Below, one piece after another: positions 1 through 10,429 of a stretch of 64,000 bases of DNA. The position numbers and the translations under genes were made by a program. Under the pieces are notes generated by a model. It was not told where the DNA came from, did not search any database, and saw only the letters and a program-made list of their open reading frames with translations. The stretch is taken from NCBI RefSeq assembly GCF_022440805.1, contig NZ_JAKNTK010000001.1:868001-932000 (forward strand). Direction: 5' to 3'. How positions within the stretch are numbered: position 1 is the first letter of the stretch; the number at the start of each line of letters is the position of its first letter. This DNA is from Holdemania massiliensis (GTDB lineage Bacteria > Bacillota_I > Bacilli_A > Erysipelotrichales > Erysipelotrichaceae).

Positions 1-2
1 AG

Positions 3-347
3 CGAATGTTGAAGCGGATCGCTGGACGGCGCTCGGAATTTGACCGAATTTGTACCGGACATAACGGATCTCCGTTGAAGCCGCAGATTTTGGATCAGAT
101 GATCAGCCTATGCCAGCGTATTCTGGATGGAGAAGTTGGCAGCGAAGACTGCAGCTCTGCCAGCTATTCGCTGTGGGATACCCATTTTCCTTATCCATGT
201 GCCCACTACCGCCGATTTAGTGATCAGGGGCTGTCGCTGGTGTACTGTACTGACAGTCTGACTGAACGCCAAGCGAATTCCATTGTGGCGCCGGCAACGC
301 CGCTGCATCGGATGTGCGAGGAGAATACCCGCAGGCAGCACAGATAG
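3..347 (+). CDS. C-terminal end of an MBL-fold-like hydrolase (partial)
   Basis: The reading frame is open to the left edge, so the start is outside the window and the internal ATG at 6 is not a supported start. The visible ~114 residues contain a GHNGSPL stretch about 20 residues in, which resembles the late histidine motif of metallo-beta-lactamase-fold hydrolases, followed by a helical tail. This is a weak family guess from one motif. The last ~60 residues contain several Cys residues and no recognised domain. It ends with TAG at 345-347, and a convergent terminator for the next gene follows. Confidence 0.45.
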   Translation, partial: RMLKRIAGRRSEFDRICTGHNGSPLKPQILDQMISLCQRILDGEVGSEDCSSASYSLWDTHFPYPCAHYRRFSDQGLSLVYCTDSLTERQANSIVAPATPLHRMCEENTRRQHR

Positions 348-410
348 ATATTTGAAGTTTGAGGGGAAGGGTTGTCCATAATGGGCAGTTGATCTATAAA
401 CTAAAACGGA

Positions 411-469
411 TAATTAAAAAACAATAAAAGAGGAAGGCTGCAAATACTTAATCTGCAATCTTCCTCTTT
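411..469 (-). terminator. Rho-independent terminator of the GH35 gene
   Basis: A 10-bp stem (AAAGAGGAAG at 427-436 with CTTCCTCTTT at 460-469) has a further pairable inner loop. On the minus strand it is followed by a T-rich tract (411-426). It lies about 70 bp past the stop of the minus-strand beta-galactosidase gene. The plus-strand side is also somewhat T-rich, so it could serve the plus-strand gene ending at 347 as well. Confidence 0.75.
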
Positions 470-542
470 CTTTCGTGAACAGATCGGTGAGTACAGTTGG
501 ATCACGAATCGTTTCTGTTCAGAGTCAATCGTGCAATGGAAG

Positions 543-2321
543 CTAAGCCGCGGCTGGCTGATCAATGAACGGATGATCGTCCAGCGACACCGATCCTGTC
601 CGGCCTTCGGTTTCAAATAAGATCACTGTATTTTTTCCCTTTTTAAATAAAGGGGCAGGGATGTAAAGATAATGTGTCGGTCCGATATCCCAGAAGCGGC
701 CGAGGTTTTCGCCATTGATAAAGGCGCAGCCTTTGCCCCAGCCCTTCAGATTCAAAAACATGTCCGCGGGTTCGTCGAGCTCAAAGGCATATTCATAGAA
801 GGCCGGGACGCCGGATTGATAGTCCTGCGTAAAATCGACCTGTTCCACGTTGTTCAGCTCCAGACAATACTGCTGCCAGCCGGTATGGAAGTGCAGATCA
901 AGCATAAAGCCGCCCTTGATTCCCTTGCGCTGATGCGGGGAAACCAGACTGGCACCGTAATTGATGCGTCCGAGGTTTTCCACCAGAATATCAATGACGT
1001 TGTCCTCAGGATGATCCAGTGTCAATGGGATATTGCTTCCCATCGTTTCCTTGTATTGCGTGGCGACGAGTTTCTGGTTGACGAAGATCTGGGCGCGGTC
1101 ATCACAGTCCGCCAGCTTTGCTTTGGCCAGCTCGCGGGCTTTGCCGACATGGGCACGGTAGAGAATATAGCCATAACTCTGCCCCAGTTTTTCCATCGGC
1201 TGAGGAATATCGGCTGCGATCGGCTGAGTCAATGTAGAAAGCGTATTGAACAGAGAAACCTGATTCGTACAGGTTAATTCGCCGATGCCTTGAAACTGAA
1301 TCGGCGTAGACAGCGGCACCGGTGTGAAAGCATGGAACTTGGCGATCACTTCGCGGAAGGCCGCATATTTGTCTGCTTCTGTGCCCCATTCCGTTAACGG
1401 CGCGGCGTAGTCGTAAGAAGTGATCTGCGGATCCATCCCGTTGTGATAGCTGCAGCCATTGTAAAATTCCGGATTGGTGCCGCCATGGAACATGTAAATG
1501 TTGACACTGCCTTGTTTCAGCATCGCTTCCAGTTCGCCAGCGGCTTCTTGGGCATCCCGGGTTTTTAATGGTGAGCCCCAGTTGTTGAACCAGCCGATCC
1601 AAAATTCCATGCACATCAAAGGGCCTTGAATCTGATTGTCATTCATGAACTGCCGCAGCGCTCCGATTTGCTCATCCGTGCGGGAACCGAAATTAGCAGT
1701 CGGCAGCACGCCTTCATTGAGGAGCGTACCGGCATCCAGCACTTCGCGCCAGCCGCCATCCGAGGTAAACATCGGAACATCGCAGCCATGCTTTTCCATC
1801 AAGCGTTTGACCGCTTTCAAATAATTCTTATCGTTGCCGAAGGAGCCATATTCATTTTCAATTTGGCACATCAGCACCGGTCCGCCGTGGGTGAAAAACA
1901 ACGGCCGGATGACTGGGAATAATTCCGCATAGTAGGCATCAATCGCATCCAGATACGGCTGATACGTCGAGCGTACCCGCATTGAATCATCGGCTAACAG
2001 CCAGGCTGGCAAACCGCCGAATTCCCACTCCGCGCAGATATAAGGCGTAGGCCGCAAAATGACCCATAAGCCCAGTGCCTGGGCCAATCGGACAAACCGG
2101 GCGACATCTTTACGTCCGGTAAAATCAAACTGTCCCTTCTTGGGTTCATGGTAGTTCCATGGAATATAGGTTTCAACGCAGTTGCAGCCCATGTTTTTCA
2201 GTTTTTCCAATCGATCCTGCCAGTACTCCGGAACGATTCGGAAGTAATGCAGCGCTCCGCTGATCAGCTTGATCGGCTGACCGTCAAGGATAAAATCATC
2301 GTGAATCGCAAAGGTAGTCAT
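543..2321 (-). CDS. GH35 beta-galactosidase
   Basis: A 592-residue cytoplasmic enzyme without signal peptide that hydrolyses terminal beta-galactosyl residues. The GH35 catalytic core covers roughly residues 8-330: the substrate-binding ETYIPWNYHEP segment at ~50-60, the acid/base Glu157 in IENEYG and the nucleophile Glu239 in CMEFW. A jelly-roll C-terminal region (~350-580) follows. Length fits compact bacterial GH35 enzymes (about 580-600). The chosen ATG has a GAGGAA ribosome binding site on the minus strand. It is transcribed alone, between a terminator (427-469) and a promoter region that contains an inverted repeat (2360-2388). The neighbouring regulator at 2610 is on the same strand but about 290 bp away, so it is not clearly in the same operon. 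Family assignment is confident; the natural substrate is not known from sequence. Confidence 0.93.
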   Translation of the reverse strand: MTTFAIHDDFILDGQPIKLISGALHYFRIVPEYWQDRLEKLKNMGCNCVETYIPWNYHEPKKGQFDFTGRKDVARFVRLAQALGLWVILRPTPYICAEWEFGGLPAWLLADDSMRVRSTYQPYLDAIDAYYAELFPVIRPLFFTHGGPVLMCQIENEYGSFGNDKNYLKAVKRLMEKHGCDVPMFTSDGGWREVLDAGTLLNEGVLPTANFGSRTDEQIGALRQFMNDNQIQGPLMCMEFWIGWFNNWGSPLKTRDAQEAAGELEAMLKQGSVNIYMFHGGTNPEFYNGCSYHNGMDPQITSYDYAAPLTEWGTEADKYAAFREVIAKFHAFTPVPLSTPIQFQGIGELTCTNQVSLFNTLSTLTQPIAADIPQPMEKLGQSYGYILYRAHVGKARELAKAKLADCDDRAQIFVNQKLVATQYKETMGSNIPLTLDHPEDNVIDILVENLGRINYGASLVSPHQRKGIKGGFMLDLHFHTGWQQYCLELNNVEQVDFTQDYQSGVPAFYEYAFELDEPADMFLNLKGWGKGCAFINGENLGRFWDIGPTHYLYIPAPLFKKGKNTVILFETEGRTGSVSLDDHPFIDQPAAA

Positions 2322-2359
2322 GATCTGTTCCTCATCTTTCTCTTTCCTTCATTGTAGAA

Positions 2360-2388
2360 AAGAAATTGGAAAAAATAAAGAATTTCTT
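2360..2388. promoter_or_regulatory. Inverted repeat upstream of the GH35 gene, possible operator
   Basis: AAGAAATT at 2360-2367 is repeated inverted as AATTTCTT at 2381-2388 with a 13-bp A-rich spacer, 40-70 bp upstream of the minus-strand ATG. The size and placement suit a repressor operator, but the arms are AT-only, so a chance match is possible. The rest of the 2322-2609 gap shows no gene. Confidence 0.35.
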
Positions 2389-2609
2389 GAGTTTTGTTTG
2401 AATTTTTGAAATTGTCTGAGCGAGTATAGAATTTTATAGAAGCAAGCATGAAGAAGGTCAGTTACAGATGAAAGAGTCAGTTAAAATAAATCAAGGCCAG
2501 GCGAATCCATCTAGTAATAAAAAGACAGAACCGAACTTGTTTTCTTCGATCATCGTAAAGCGGCCGGCAAGTAAAAAGTACCTGAAAGTCTGTTGTACAG
2601 AATTGAAGT

Positions 2610-4490
2610 TTATTCATTTTTGATCCATTGAATAAATTCTTCATAAGAAGAAATTTTCTGCATTGACAGAATATTGTCCTTACTTTCATAAAGCTTGTTG
2701 ATTAAGGAATCAACAAAATCACGGAACATCAGACGAGTTTCGTTGCTGAAGGCAATTAAAATCACGATATAGACATCATTGCCGTTCCAGTTTATAGGCA
2801 TATCATTAATCACAATGGAAAAGCAATTTTGCTTTGCATTCATCTGCAGAGAATGAGGCAAGGCAATGCCTTCTACAAATACAGTGCTGGACAGCTTTTC
2901 TCTTTCCATAACATCCTTATAAAAAGAATCCCCAACATAGTTTAATTGACATAGTTCATCAGTCAGATACCTGATTAAGTCTTTATACTCAGTCCAGGCG
3001 TAAAAGTTTTTTTTGAATAGCCCGATCGGCACTTCGTCTTTTGAGAATATCGAATTGTTTTTTCTTTTTGACAAATCATAAATTAAAGCTTTTAATGATT
3101 CTATTTCAAGATCAGTAATTAAGGGTGAAATATAAAAGGCAGGAATATTTGAGTCAATAGGATCAGAGGTGATAATTAAATCGTATCGTTGCTGGGATGA
3201 TTCATACTGGTCGGTATAGATAAACTCGGCAAAAGTGGACAAAGGTTGGACTTTAATTTGAAATTTTTCAATACAATTAATATATTTTGGCAAGGATACC
3301 AGTACTTGCAAAGCTGATCGATTATCCCTTGATTCATCGTAAAAAGCTCCAATATGAAAGGCCAAAAAAGCAATTTCATCATCAATTAAATAAATATGAT
3401 GTTCTTTTAATATATCCGAAATGAAAACCCCGATTTCAAATAAAAACGGATTGGCTGCTCGCGTGATTTTCGTATGCGGATTGCTGATATATTGATTGAG
3501 CGAAGAACGGTTTGCCAAGGCCTTGATATGAAAGGCAAATCGGATAAAACTGTTCTGATCAAATTCGATGTAATAGTAAGCTTTCAGTTTTTCCACAATT
3601 TCTTTGCAGATTTGTATATATTCATCTTCGATATATTCGTTGATACTGGAAATTCCTTCTTGGGGTTTAATGATCTGATATGTTTTTGAGGATAAAACAT
3701 AAGAGATGTAATTCATTTCTGACAGCGGCAGTTCGATATGATATTTTTGATGCAAGAAGGCAGTTATTTCTTCACTGACATTTTCAATTTTTTTGTTGAG
3801 TGCAGGCATGCTTCCAGTTTCTTCGCTAATAAAATAATGATTTTCGAGCCGACTGATACTGACGATCAAATGGGTAGTTATGTTTTGAAGCATATAGGTG
3901 TTCACATGCCATTGATGCCGGATCAGAATGTTTTCAATTGCCGATTTAAGCTCACGATAACCATATTTGCGATTAAGCTCATCGAAATAAAAATATGAAA
4001 AATCCTTTAACTCTTCTTTAATGAGATTGCTTAAAAGATTTCTTTTATCAAGCTCTTTTCCGTATAAGGCATAAGTTCCGCCCTGTTTTTTGAGGGTTAA
4101 AGGATAATGCGCCAGCAGTGGACGAACATATTTGTTGATATCATTTTGTACAGTAACATCACTGATAAACAATGAATCAGCAAATTTAACATAATGAAAG
4201 ACGTCATGGAATAATAATTCTCTCAAAATCAGCCGGCATCGCTGTGTTTGTGAGTATTCCAGATGTCGGGGCTGCATGACATCCGACAGCCGGATCGCAT
4301 TGTTCTCTAAATAATAACCCTTTGAGTTGGATTGAATGACGTTGCTTTGAAACATCTGATTCATTTCTTTCACATAATTGCGAATGGAACGTTCTGTCAC
4401 GTTCAGTTTAATGGCTAAAAAAGATGAGGGTAATGGTGTATTGGACTCCTTGAGTAAATAAAATAACTCTTCTTTCTTGTTCTTTGCCAT
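2610..4490 (-). CDS. BglG/MtlR/LicR-family PTS-regulated transcriptional activator
   Basis: A 626-residue multidomain regulator. Domains in order: N-terminal helix-turn-helix (~1-70, with a recognition segment around ERSIRNYVKEM), two PTS regulation domains (~170-270 around HLIVSISRL, and ~290-400 around FAFHIKALANR and FLAFHIGAF), an EIIB-like segment (~410-490, no evident phosphocysteine) and a C-terminal EIIA-type domain carrying the IALPHS active-site histidine. In this family PTS phosphorylation of these histidines sets DNA-binding activity. The ATG at 4490 is preferred over an upstream one at 4565 because a GGGAG ribosome binding site precedes it and the HTH starts there. It is divergent to the EIIB-EIIC-EIIA-GH1 operon at 4653, so it very probably activates that operon in response to its sugar. 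Confidence 0.88.
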   Translation of the reverse strand: MAKNKKEELFYLLKESNTPLPSSFLAIKLNVTERSIRNYVKEMNQMFQSNVIQSNSKGYYLENNAIRLSDVMQPRHLEYSQTQRCRLILRELLFHDVFHYVKFADSLFISDVTVQNDINKYVRPLLAHYPLTLKKQGGTYALYGKELDKRNLLSNLIKEELKDFSYFYFDELNRKYGYRELKSAIENILIRHQWHVNTYMLQNITTHLIVSISRLENHYFISEETGSMPALNKKIENVSEEITAFLHQKYHIELPLSEMNYISYVLSSKTYQIIKPQEGISSINEYIEDEYIQICKEIVEKLKAYYYIEFDQNSFIRFAFHIKALANRSSLNQYISNPHTKITRAANPFLFEIGVFISDILKEHHIYLIDDEIAFLAFHIGAFYDESRDNRSALQVLVSLPKYINCIEKFQIKVQPLSTFAEFIYTDQYESSQQRYDLIITSDPIDSNIPAFYISPLITDLEIESLKALIYDLSKRKNNSIFSKDEVPIGLFKKNFYAWTEYKDLIRYLTDELCQLNYVGDSFYKDVMEREKLSSTVFVEGIALPHSLQMNAKQNCFSIVINDMPINWNGNDVYIVILIAFSNETRLMFRDFVDSLINKLYESKDNILSMQKISSYEEFIQWIKNE

Positions 4491-4519
4491 TTTGCACGCT
4501 CCCTTCACAGAAATAAGCT

Positions 4520-4541
4520 TATGATCTCTGTACTTATCATA
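4520..4541. promoter_or_regulatory. Inverted repeat in the divergent regulator/PTS intergenic region
   Basis: TATGAT (4520-4525) and ATCATA (4536-4541) form a 6-bp inverted repeat with a 10-bp spacer between the divergent regulator and the PTS operon. It is the only clear symmetric site in the 162-bp intergenic region and so a candidate operator. No convincing sigma-A promoter was identified there. Confidence 0.3.
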
Positions 4542-4652
4542 CACAAAAAGAACATCGGATATCATTCTTCTTTTTTCCTGCAGATGGAAAATCTTAGGTG
4601 CTTTTTTTAAAAATGATCTGTGATAGAGTTCAGGCAGACAGGAGGTAAGAGA

Positions 4653-4976
4653 ATGAAAGTTTTATTATTTTGCGGTGGTGGATGCTCTTCCGGCTTTGTG
4701 GCTTCAGCGATGCGGAAATACGCAAAGAAAAACCGGATAGCGATGGATGTCATTGCACGGGGAGAAGGCGAGGTCATGTCCTTGATCCAGGATGTGGATG
4801 CCTTGTTAGTAAGTCCGCACTTTGCGCATGCCTTAGAGGATGCAGCCCTGCGAAAAGCGGTTGAAGAACACGGCGTGGTTTTTATGGCCATTGATTCCAA
4901 AGATTATGCCATGATGGATGGCGAAAGCGTCTGTAAAAAATTATTAGTGAAGATGGAGGAAAAACATCATGTTTAG
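4653..4976 (+). CDS. PTS lactose/cellobiose-family EIIB
   Basis: A 107-residue phosphotransfer protein of the lactose/chitobiose/cellobiose PTS family. The N-terminal KVLLFCGGGCSSGF strand-loop is the phosphate-binding loop; Cys7 aligns with the phosphocysteine of EIIB-Cel (usual form C-x-AGMSTS). It takes phosphate from EIIA and phosphorylates the sugar carried by the membrane EIIC encoded next. The start at 4653 has a strong AGGAGG site; an in-frame upstream codon at 4620 has none. The gene overlaps EIIC by 8 nt, which suggests translational coupling. The loop is Gly/Cys-rich with a second Cys at position 11 in place of the usual Met, an unusual but not disabling variation. Confidence 0.88.
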   Translation: MKVLLFCGGGCSSGFVASAMRKYAKKNRIAMDVIARGEGEVMSLIQDVDALLVSPHFAHALEDAALRKAVEEHGVVFMAIDSKDYAMMDGESVCKKLLVKMEEKHHV

Positions 4977-6188
4977 TCTTATCGAAAAGAAACTGGTTCC
5001 GTTTTCAAAGAAAATTGAAAAGAATGCCTGGATACAAGGCGTACAGGGAACATTTATGCTCATCATGCCCCTGCTTTTAACAGGCAGTGTAGGGGCTTTG
5101 TTTGGTATGATGCACATGGTTATCCCAGCTGTTCCCGATCTATCCATTTTAAATACGTTTACGATGGGATTGTTTGGTCTTTTGGCTTCTGCCGTTATGG
5201 TCTATAAAGTGATGGAGAAAAAAGGATATAACAGCAAAAAGTTGATGGCGGGCGTCTTGGCTTTAGCGGTATATATTGTTCTTGTCAATCCGGAAATGAC
5301 AGCCGAAGGAGCCCTCTTTGACTATTCACGCTTTGGAGCTTCGGGCTTGATCAATTCGATCCTGATTATGGTTTGGATCGTAAATATTTATTCTGTTATT
5401 ATCAAAACAGGAATAACGGAGAATAAAACATCACTTCCGGATTTCCTTTATGATTGGGGAATTAATCTGTTGGTGGGATTTATTGCGATCGTACCGGCAA
5501 TCTTAATTACCAATGTGTTTCACATTGACTTCTTTGAGATGATGAGCGAAGTCTTTGCCCCGTTGTATGCTTTGGGCAGCGGTCCTTTCGGCGGTATTGT
5601 TTTGTCTTTCTCTTATGTGCTGCTTTACGCTTTTGGCATCTCGCCGTGGTGTATTGCGCCGATTATGTATTCCATCTGGTACAATGCTTATGATATGAAT
5701 CTGATGGCTGTGGCGGCCGGGCAGGTTCCAACGGCCTTGTATACCTTGGAAATGTTCTGTTTCAATGCCATTGGGGGAACCGGCTGTACATTGGCTTTGC
5801 CGATCCTGGCTTCGACTATTGCAAAATCAAAGAAACTGAAAGCGATTGGGCGCGTGACGCTGATTCCCTCTTTGTTCAATATCAATGAACCTGTTATCTA
5901 TGGCTTTCCGGTAGCGATGAACGTTATTTTAATGATTCCGATGTTTATCGCACAGTTCTTAGTAGATTGTACTTATTTCCTGCTTGTAGGTCTGCGGATT
6001 TTTGCCAATCCTGTTAGTCAGAATGCGGTGTTGTCGCGTGTTCTTCCGGCCTGCATCGGTGCTTTCACACTCAACGGCAATTTCATGGATGTCGTTCTTT
6101 GGCTGATTCTGTTTGCGATTACTGTAGCAGTATGGTATCCATTCTTTAAAATGTATGATCGACAGTGTTTAGAGGAAGAAAATAATGA

Positions 6189-6192
<4 letters not shown>
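4969..6192 (+). CDS. PTS lactose/cellobiose-family EIIC permease
   Basis: A 407-residue integral membrane protein with about ten hydrophobic segments, the sugar-translocating channel of the same PTS. The family hallmark NEPVIYGFP lies around residues 305-313, where EIIC-Cel proteins bind sugar. It is slightly short for the family (about 420-450). It overlaps EIIB by 8 nt and EIIA by 4 nt (ATGA), so EIIB, EIIC and EIIA are tightly coupled. With the adjacent GH1 phospho-glycosidase the transported sugar should be a beta-glycoside that is phosphorylated on entry. Confidence 0.9.
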
Positions 6193-8031
<1,839 letters not shown>

Positions 8032-8054
8032 ACTGAGAGCAGAAGTAAAAGAGG

Positions 8055-8091
8055 AGCAGAAAAAGGACAGAATTCCAATTTCTGCTTTTTC
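8055..8091 (+). terminator. Terminator after the cellobiose-type PTS operon
   Basis: AGCAGAAA (8055-8062) pairs with TTTCTGCT (8079-8086), followed by a short T run (8086-8090). It lies 24 bp after the GH1 stop. Confidence 0.65.
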
Positions 8092-8352
8092 TGTCTTTGA
8101 ATTTTCAAACTAAAATGTCCGTGATTCTGATCGTTATTCACACTGCGCTTTAGGGACATAAAATTGTTGAAGCAATCTAGCATTTCATGAAATCAGTAAG
8201 CAGCAAAATAAGCATAACCTAGCTAGAAAGCTGGTGATGACAGATACGATTTTTGTTTGCGGAGAAAAAATCTTACCCGAAAATAAAATTTTTATAATTT
8301 TTTGCGGGGCTTTTTCCATTTTTCCGCAATATTATAAGTGGGAGGTGACAAG

Positions 8353-9244
8353 ATGCGATGCCCGCGATGCTTTAACGAAGATCCAAGCTGGTTTTATCTT
8401 GGCAGCAAAGGATGGTACTGCCGCCGCTGCATCGGCTTTTCCCGGATGCTGGTGTGCGAAGCGGCTGGCTGCGGCGTTTCCGGATTTATCGGTCATTCCG
8501 GTCTGCCAGGGCTATACGCAAAAGACTGAAGCGGATCTGATCGTCTGCACCACGCATCAGCTGTACCGCTATCCTCGGCGGTTTGATCTGTTGGTGCTGG
8601 ATGAACCCGATGCCTTTCCCTACAAGGGCGATCCGGTGCTGCATGGGATTGCCCGCGTCAGCTGCCGCGGCCAAATCATCTATACTACAGCGACACCGGA
8701 TGCTGAGCTGCAGGCTCGGATCCAGGCTGGAACGTTGGCGCAGCTTAAGCTCAGCCGCCGTCCGCATGGTTATGATCTGCCCGTGCCGCACGTTGTGATC
8801 GGACCTGGGATCTGGCTTCTGATTCAGCTGTACCGCTGGCTGAAAAGCAAGCAGAAAGCCGGCAAACAAGCCCTGATTTTTGTGCCGACGATTCGAACGT
8901 GCTATCGTCTGAAAGCCTTGTTTTCGCTGTGTTTTGCCTGTGAGGCGCTGACCAGCAAATCCGAGGATCAGGATGAAACGCTGCGGAAGCTGCGGGCCAA
9001 GGAACTGCCGTTCTGTTTTGCAACGACGGTGCTGGAAAGAGGGGTGACGATCAGCGGCGTCGATGTGTGCGTCATGCTGGCGGATCACAGTGTTTTTGAT
9101 GAAGCCTCATTAATTCAAATGATCGGACGGGTTGGACGCAGTTTTGTATGTCCGCAAGGAGATGGATTGTTTTTATGCCGGCAGCGCAGCGAGGCCGTTG
9201 AGCGCTGTGTGAAACGGCTGAGGGAAGCCAATGCCGCTGGCTGA
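8353..9244 (+). pseudogene. comFA: comFA, late competence helicase, with an internal deletion and frameshift
   Basis: ComFA is the DEAD-family ATPase that helps pull single-stranded DNA through the transformation channel. Behind an AGGAGG site, the ATG at 8353 opens the typical four-Cys zinc finger (CPRC ... CRRC, residues 3-26). About 30 codons in, the frame moves by one relative to the helicase part (reading around 8447 onward), and the segment that should carry Walker A (GAGKTE-like) and the first ~110 residues of the motor is absent. What remains shows motif II (LDEPDAFPY), motif III (TTATP) and motif VI (QMIGRVGRS). The remnant is about 300 codons against ~450 in the family. The 14-nt overlap with comFC fits the normal comF operon. 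It cannot make a working ATPase unless the deletion is an assembly artefact. Confidence 0.8.
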
Positions 9245-9908
9245 GCGGTGTCTGTGGTGCGGCGGTCCGCTGGCAAGCGGCCGCACGATCAGCGAATTGA
9301 TGTTTGTTGAAGACGAATTGTGCGGAAAATGCCGCAGTCTGCTGACGCCGATTTCGTCTCACGTCATCCTTGAAGATCTGGTAGTTCAGGGCTTATATGT
9401 CTATGACGAGGCCTTTATGAAAATGCTTGTGCAGTATAAGGAATGCATGGATGAAGCGCTGCAGGCGATTTTCTTAAAACCGTGGCAGGACTCGCTGCGC
9501 CGGCGTTATCGCCGCGCCACGCTGATCCCGATGCCCTCCTCCCGAACCAAACGGGAGAAACGTGGTTTTGACACGATCCCGCAGCTGTTTTCCGGTTTGC
9601 GGCTGCCGATTGTTCCTCTATTGGAAAAAACAGACGACTTTGAGCAGCAGGGCAATGCTAAGCAGCGTCAAAGAGCCGCAGACCATATCCGCTTGATTCC
9701 AGGGGTTTCTATTCCTTCGGGCCCGCTGGTTCTGATCGACGATGTGCTCACGACCGGCAGCACGCTTAGGGCGGCGCAGGTGCTGCTGCCCCAGACCCGC
9801 GAAGCTCTGGTTCTGGCTGTAAATCAACGTTTTCTGCCGTCGGATTCTTCCCGCGCTTTCCCATCCTTTTTCAAAAAAGCTCGAAATAAGGCGAAGGAAA
9901 AGATTTGA
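9231..9908 (+). CDS. comFC: ComFC-type phosphoribosyltransferase-like competence protein
   Basis: A 225-residue protein with an N-terminal zinc-finger-like pair (CLWC ... CGKC, residues ~7-35) and a phosphoribosyltransferase fold ending in the PRPP-loop motif VLIDDVLTTGST (~165-178). ComFC proteins are needed for uptake of transforming DNA; their exact biochemical job is unsettled. It overlaps comFA by 14 nt. Unlike its partner it is intact, so it may still be used or may be a recent survivor. A promoter for the next gene overlaps its stop codon. Confidence 0.85.
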   Translation: MPLAERCLWCGGPLASGRTISELMFVEDELCGKCRSLLTPISSHVILEDLVVQGLYVYDEAFMKMLVQYKECMDEALQAIFLKPWQDSLRRRYRRATLIPMPSSRTKREKRGFDTIPQLFSGLRLPIVPLLEKTDDFEQQGNAKQRQRAADHIRLIPGVSIPSGPLVLIDDVLTTGSTLRAAQVLLPQTREALVLAVNQRFLPSDSSRAFPSFFKKARNKAKEKI

Positions 9909-9933
9909 GTTTGCGGTCATTCCTCTCTATACT
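9905..9933 (+). promoter_or_regulatory. Predicted sigma-A promoter for the cold-shock gene
   Basis: TTGAGT (9905-9910), a 17-bp spacer and TATACT (9928-9933). It predicts a leader of about 205 nt before the cold-shock ATG, long as is common for cold-shock mRNAs. The leader contains a TGAACTTC/GAAGTTCA hairpin at 10041-10069. Confidence 0.55.
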
Positions 9934-10040
9934 CAAAGTAGACGGGAAAGGAGGAATTCCGGCTGCAGGAGGCAACAAAAGTCCGCAGCATCACTTTTGG
10001 ATTCTTCGCTATCAGCACACAAAGGGATGAGGCGGCACGA

Positions 10041-10069
10041 TGAACTTCAGGGAAAAGGAACGAAGTTCA
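10041..10069 (+). other. Hairpin in the cold-shock gene leader
   Basis: TGAACTTC (10041-10048) pairs with GAAGTTCA (10062-10069), 8 bp with a 13-nt loop, followed by only four Ts. It could be an element of the long cold-shock 5' leader or a weak terminator of the comF transcript. No protein-coding gene is seen between 9909 and 10144. Confidence 0.35.
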
Positions 10070-10144
10070 GTTTTGATCCGAACGGCAAAACAGCGTGATT
10101 CAGCGCTGCAGAGAAAATGAAGAAAGGGTTAGGTTTAGAGGCAG

Positions 10145-10342
10145 ATGCAAGGTAAAGTAAAGATGTTCAATAAGGAAAAGGGCTATGGCTTTATTAAGCT
10201 TAACGATGGCCGCGATGTCTTTTTCCATTATTCCCAGCTGGTCATGGACGGCTTCAAGACGATCGAAGAAAACGCCGAGGTGGAATTCGATCTGATCGAG
10301 GGCGACCGGGGATACCAGGCCCACAACGTCAAAAAACTGTAA
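10145..10342 (+). CDS. csp: CspA-family cold-shock protein
   Basis: A 65-residue single OB-fold protein that binds single-stranded RNA/DNA and loosens mRNA structure in the cold. RNP1 (KGYGFIK, residues 12-18) and RNP2 (VFFHYS, ~25-30) are both present; typical CspA/B have KGFGFI and VFVHFS, so aromatic residues are conserved with conservative changes. Length is exactly that of the family. It is monocistronic: its own long leader precedes it and a strong terminator follows 10 bp after the stop. Confidence 0.95.
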   Translation: MQGKVKMFNKEKGYGFIKLNDGRDVFFHYSQLVMDGFKTIEENAEVEFDLIEGDRGYQAHNVKKL

Positions 10343-10352
10343 AACAGCGATC

Positions 10353-10380
10353 AAAGGCCGGGTTTGACGGCCTTTTTCTT
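10353..10380 (+). terminator. Terminator of the cold-shock gene
   Basis: AAAGGCCG (10353-10360) pairs with CGGCCTTT (10368-10375) around a 7-nt loop and is followed by TTCTT. Confidence 0.85.
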
Positions 10381-10408
10381 TGTGTTTTTCGCTCAATTAC
10401 GATACAAT
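10380..10408 (+). promoter_or_regulatory. Predicted secA promoter
   Basis: TTGTGT (10380-10385), a 17-bp spacer and TACAAT (10403-10408), 22 bp upstream of the secA start. The -35 box begins at the last base of the preceding terminator's T tract, a compact arrangement. Confidence 0.5.
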
Positions 10409-10429
10409 AGGAACGATGGAGGGACCATA

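Noticed and set aside
4491..4652. Sigma-54 (-24/-12) promoter for the PTS operon, as with LevR-type regulators
   Set aside because: No GG-N10-GC pair of the right kind; the regulator is of the MtlR/LicR type without a sigma-54 interaction domain.
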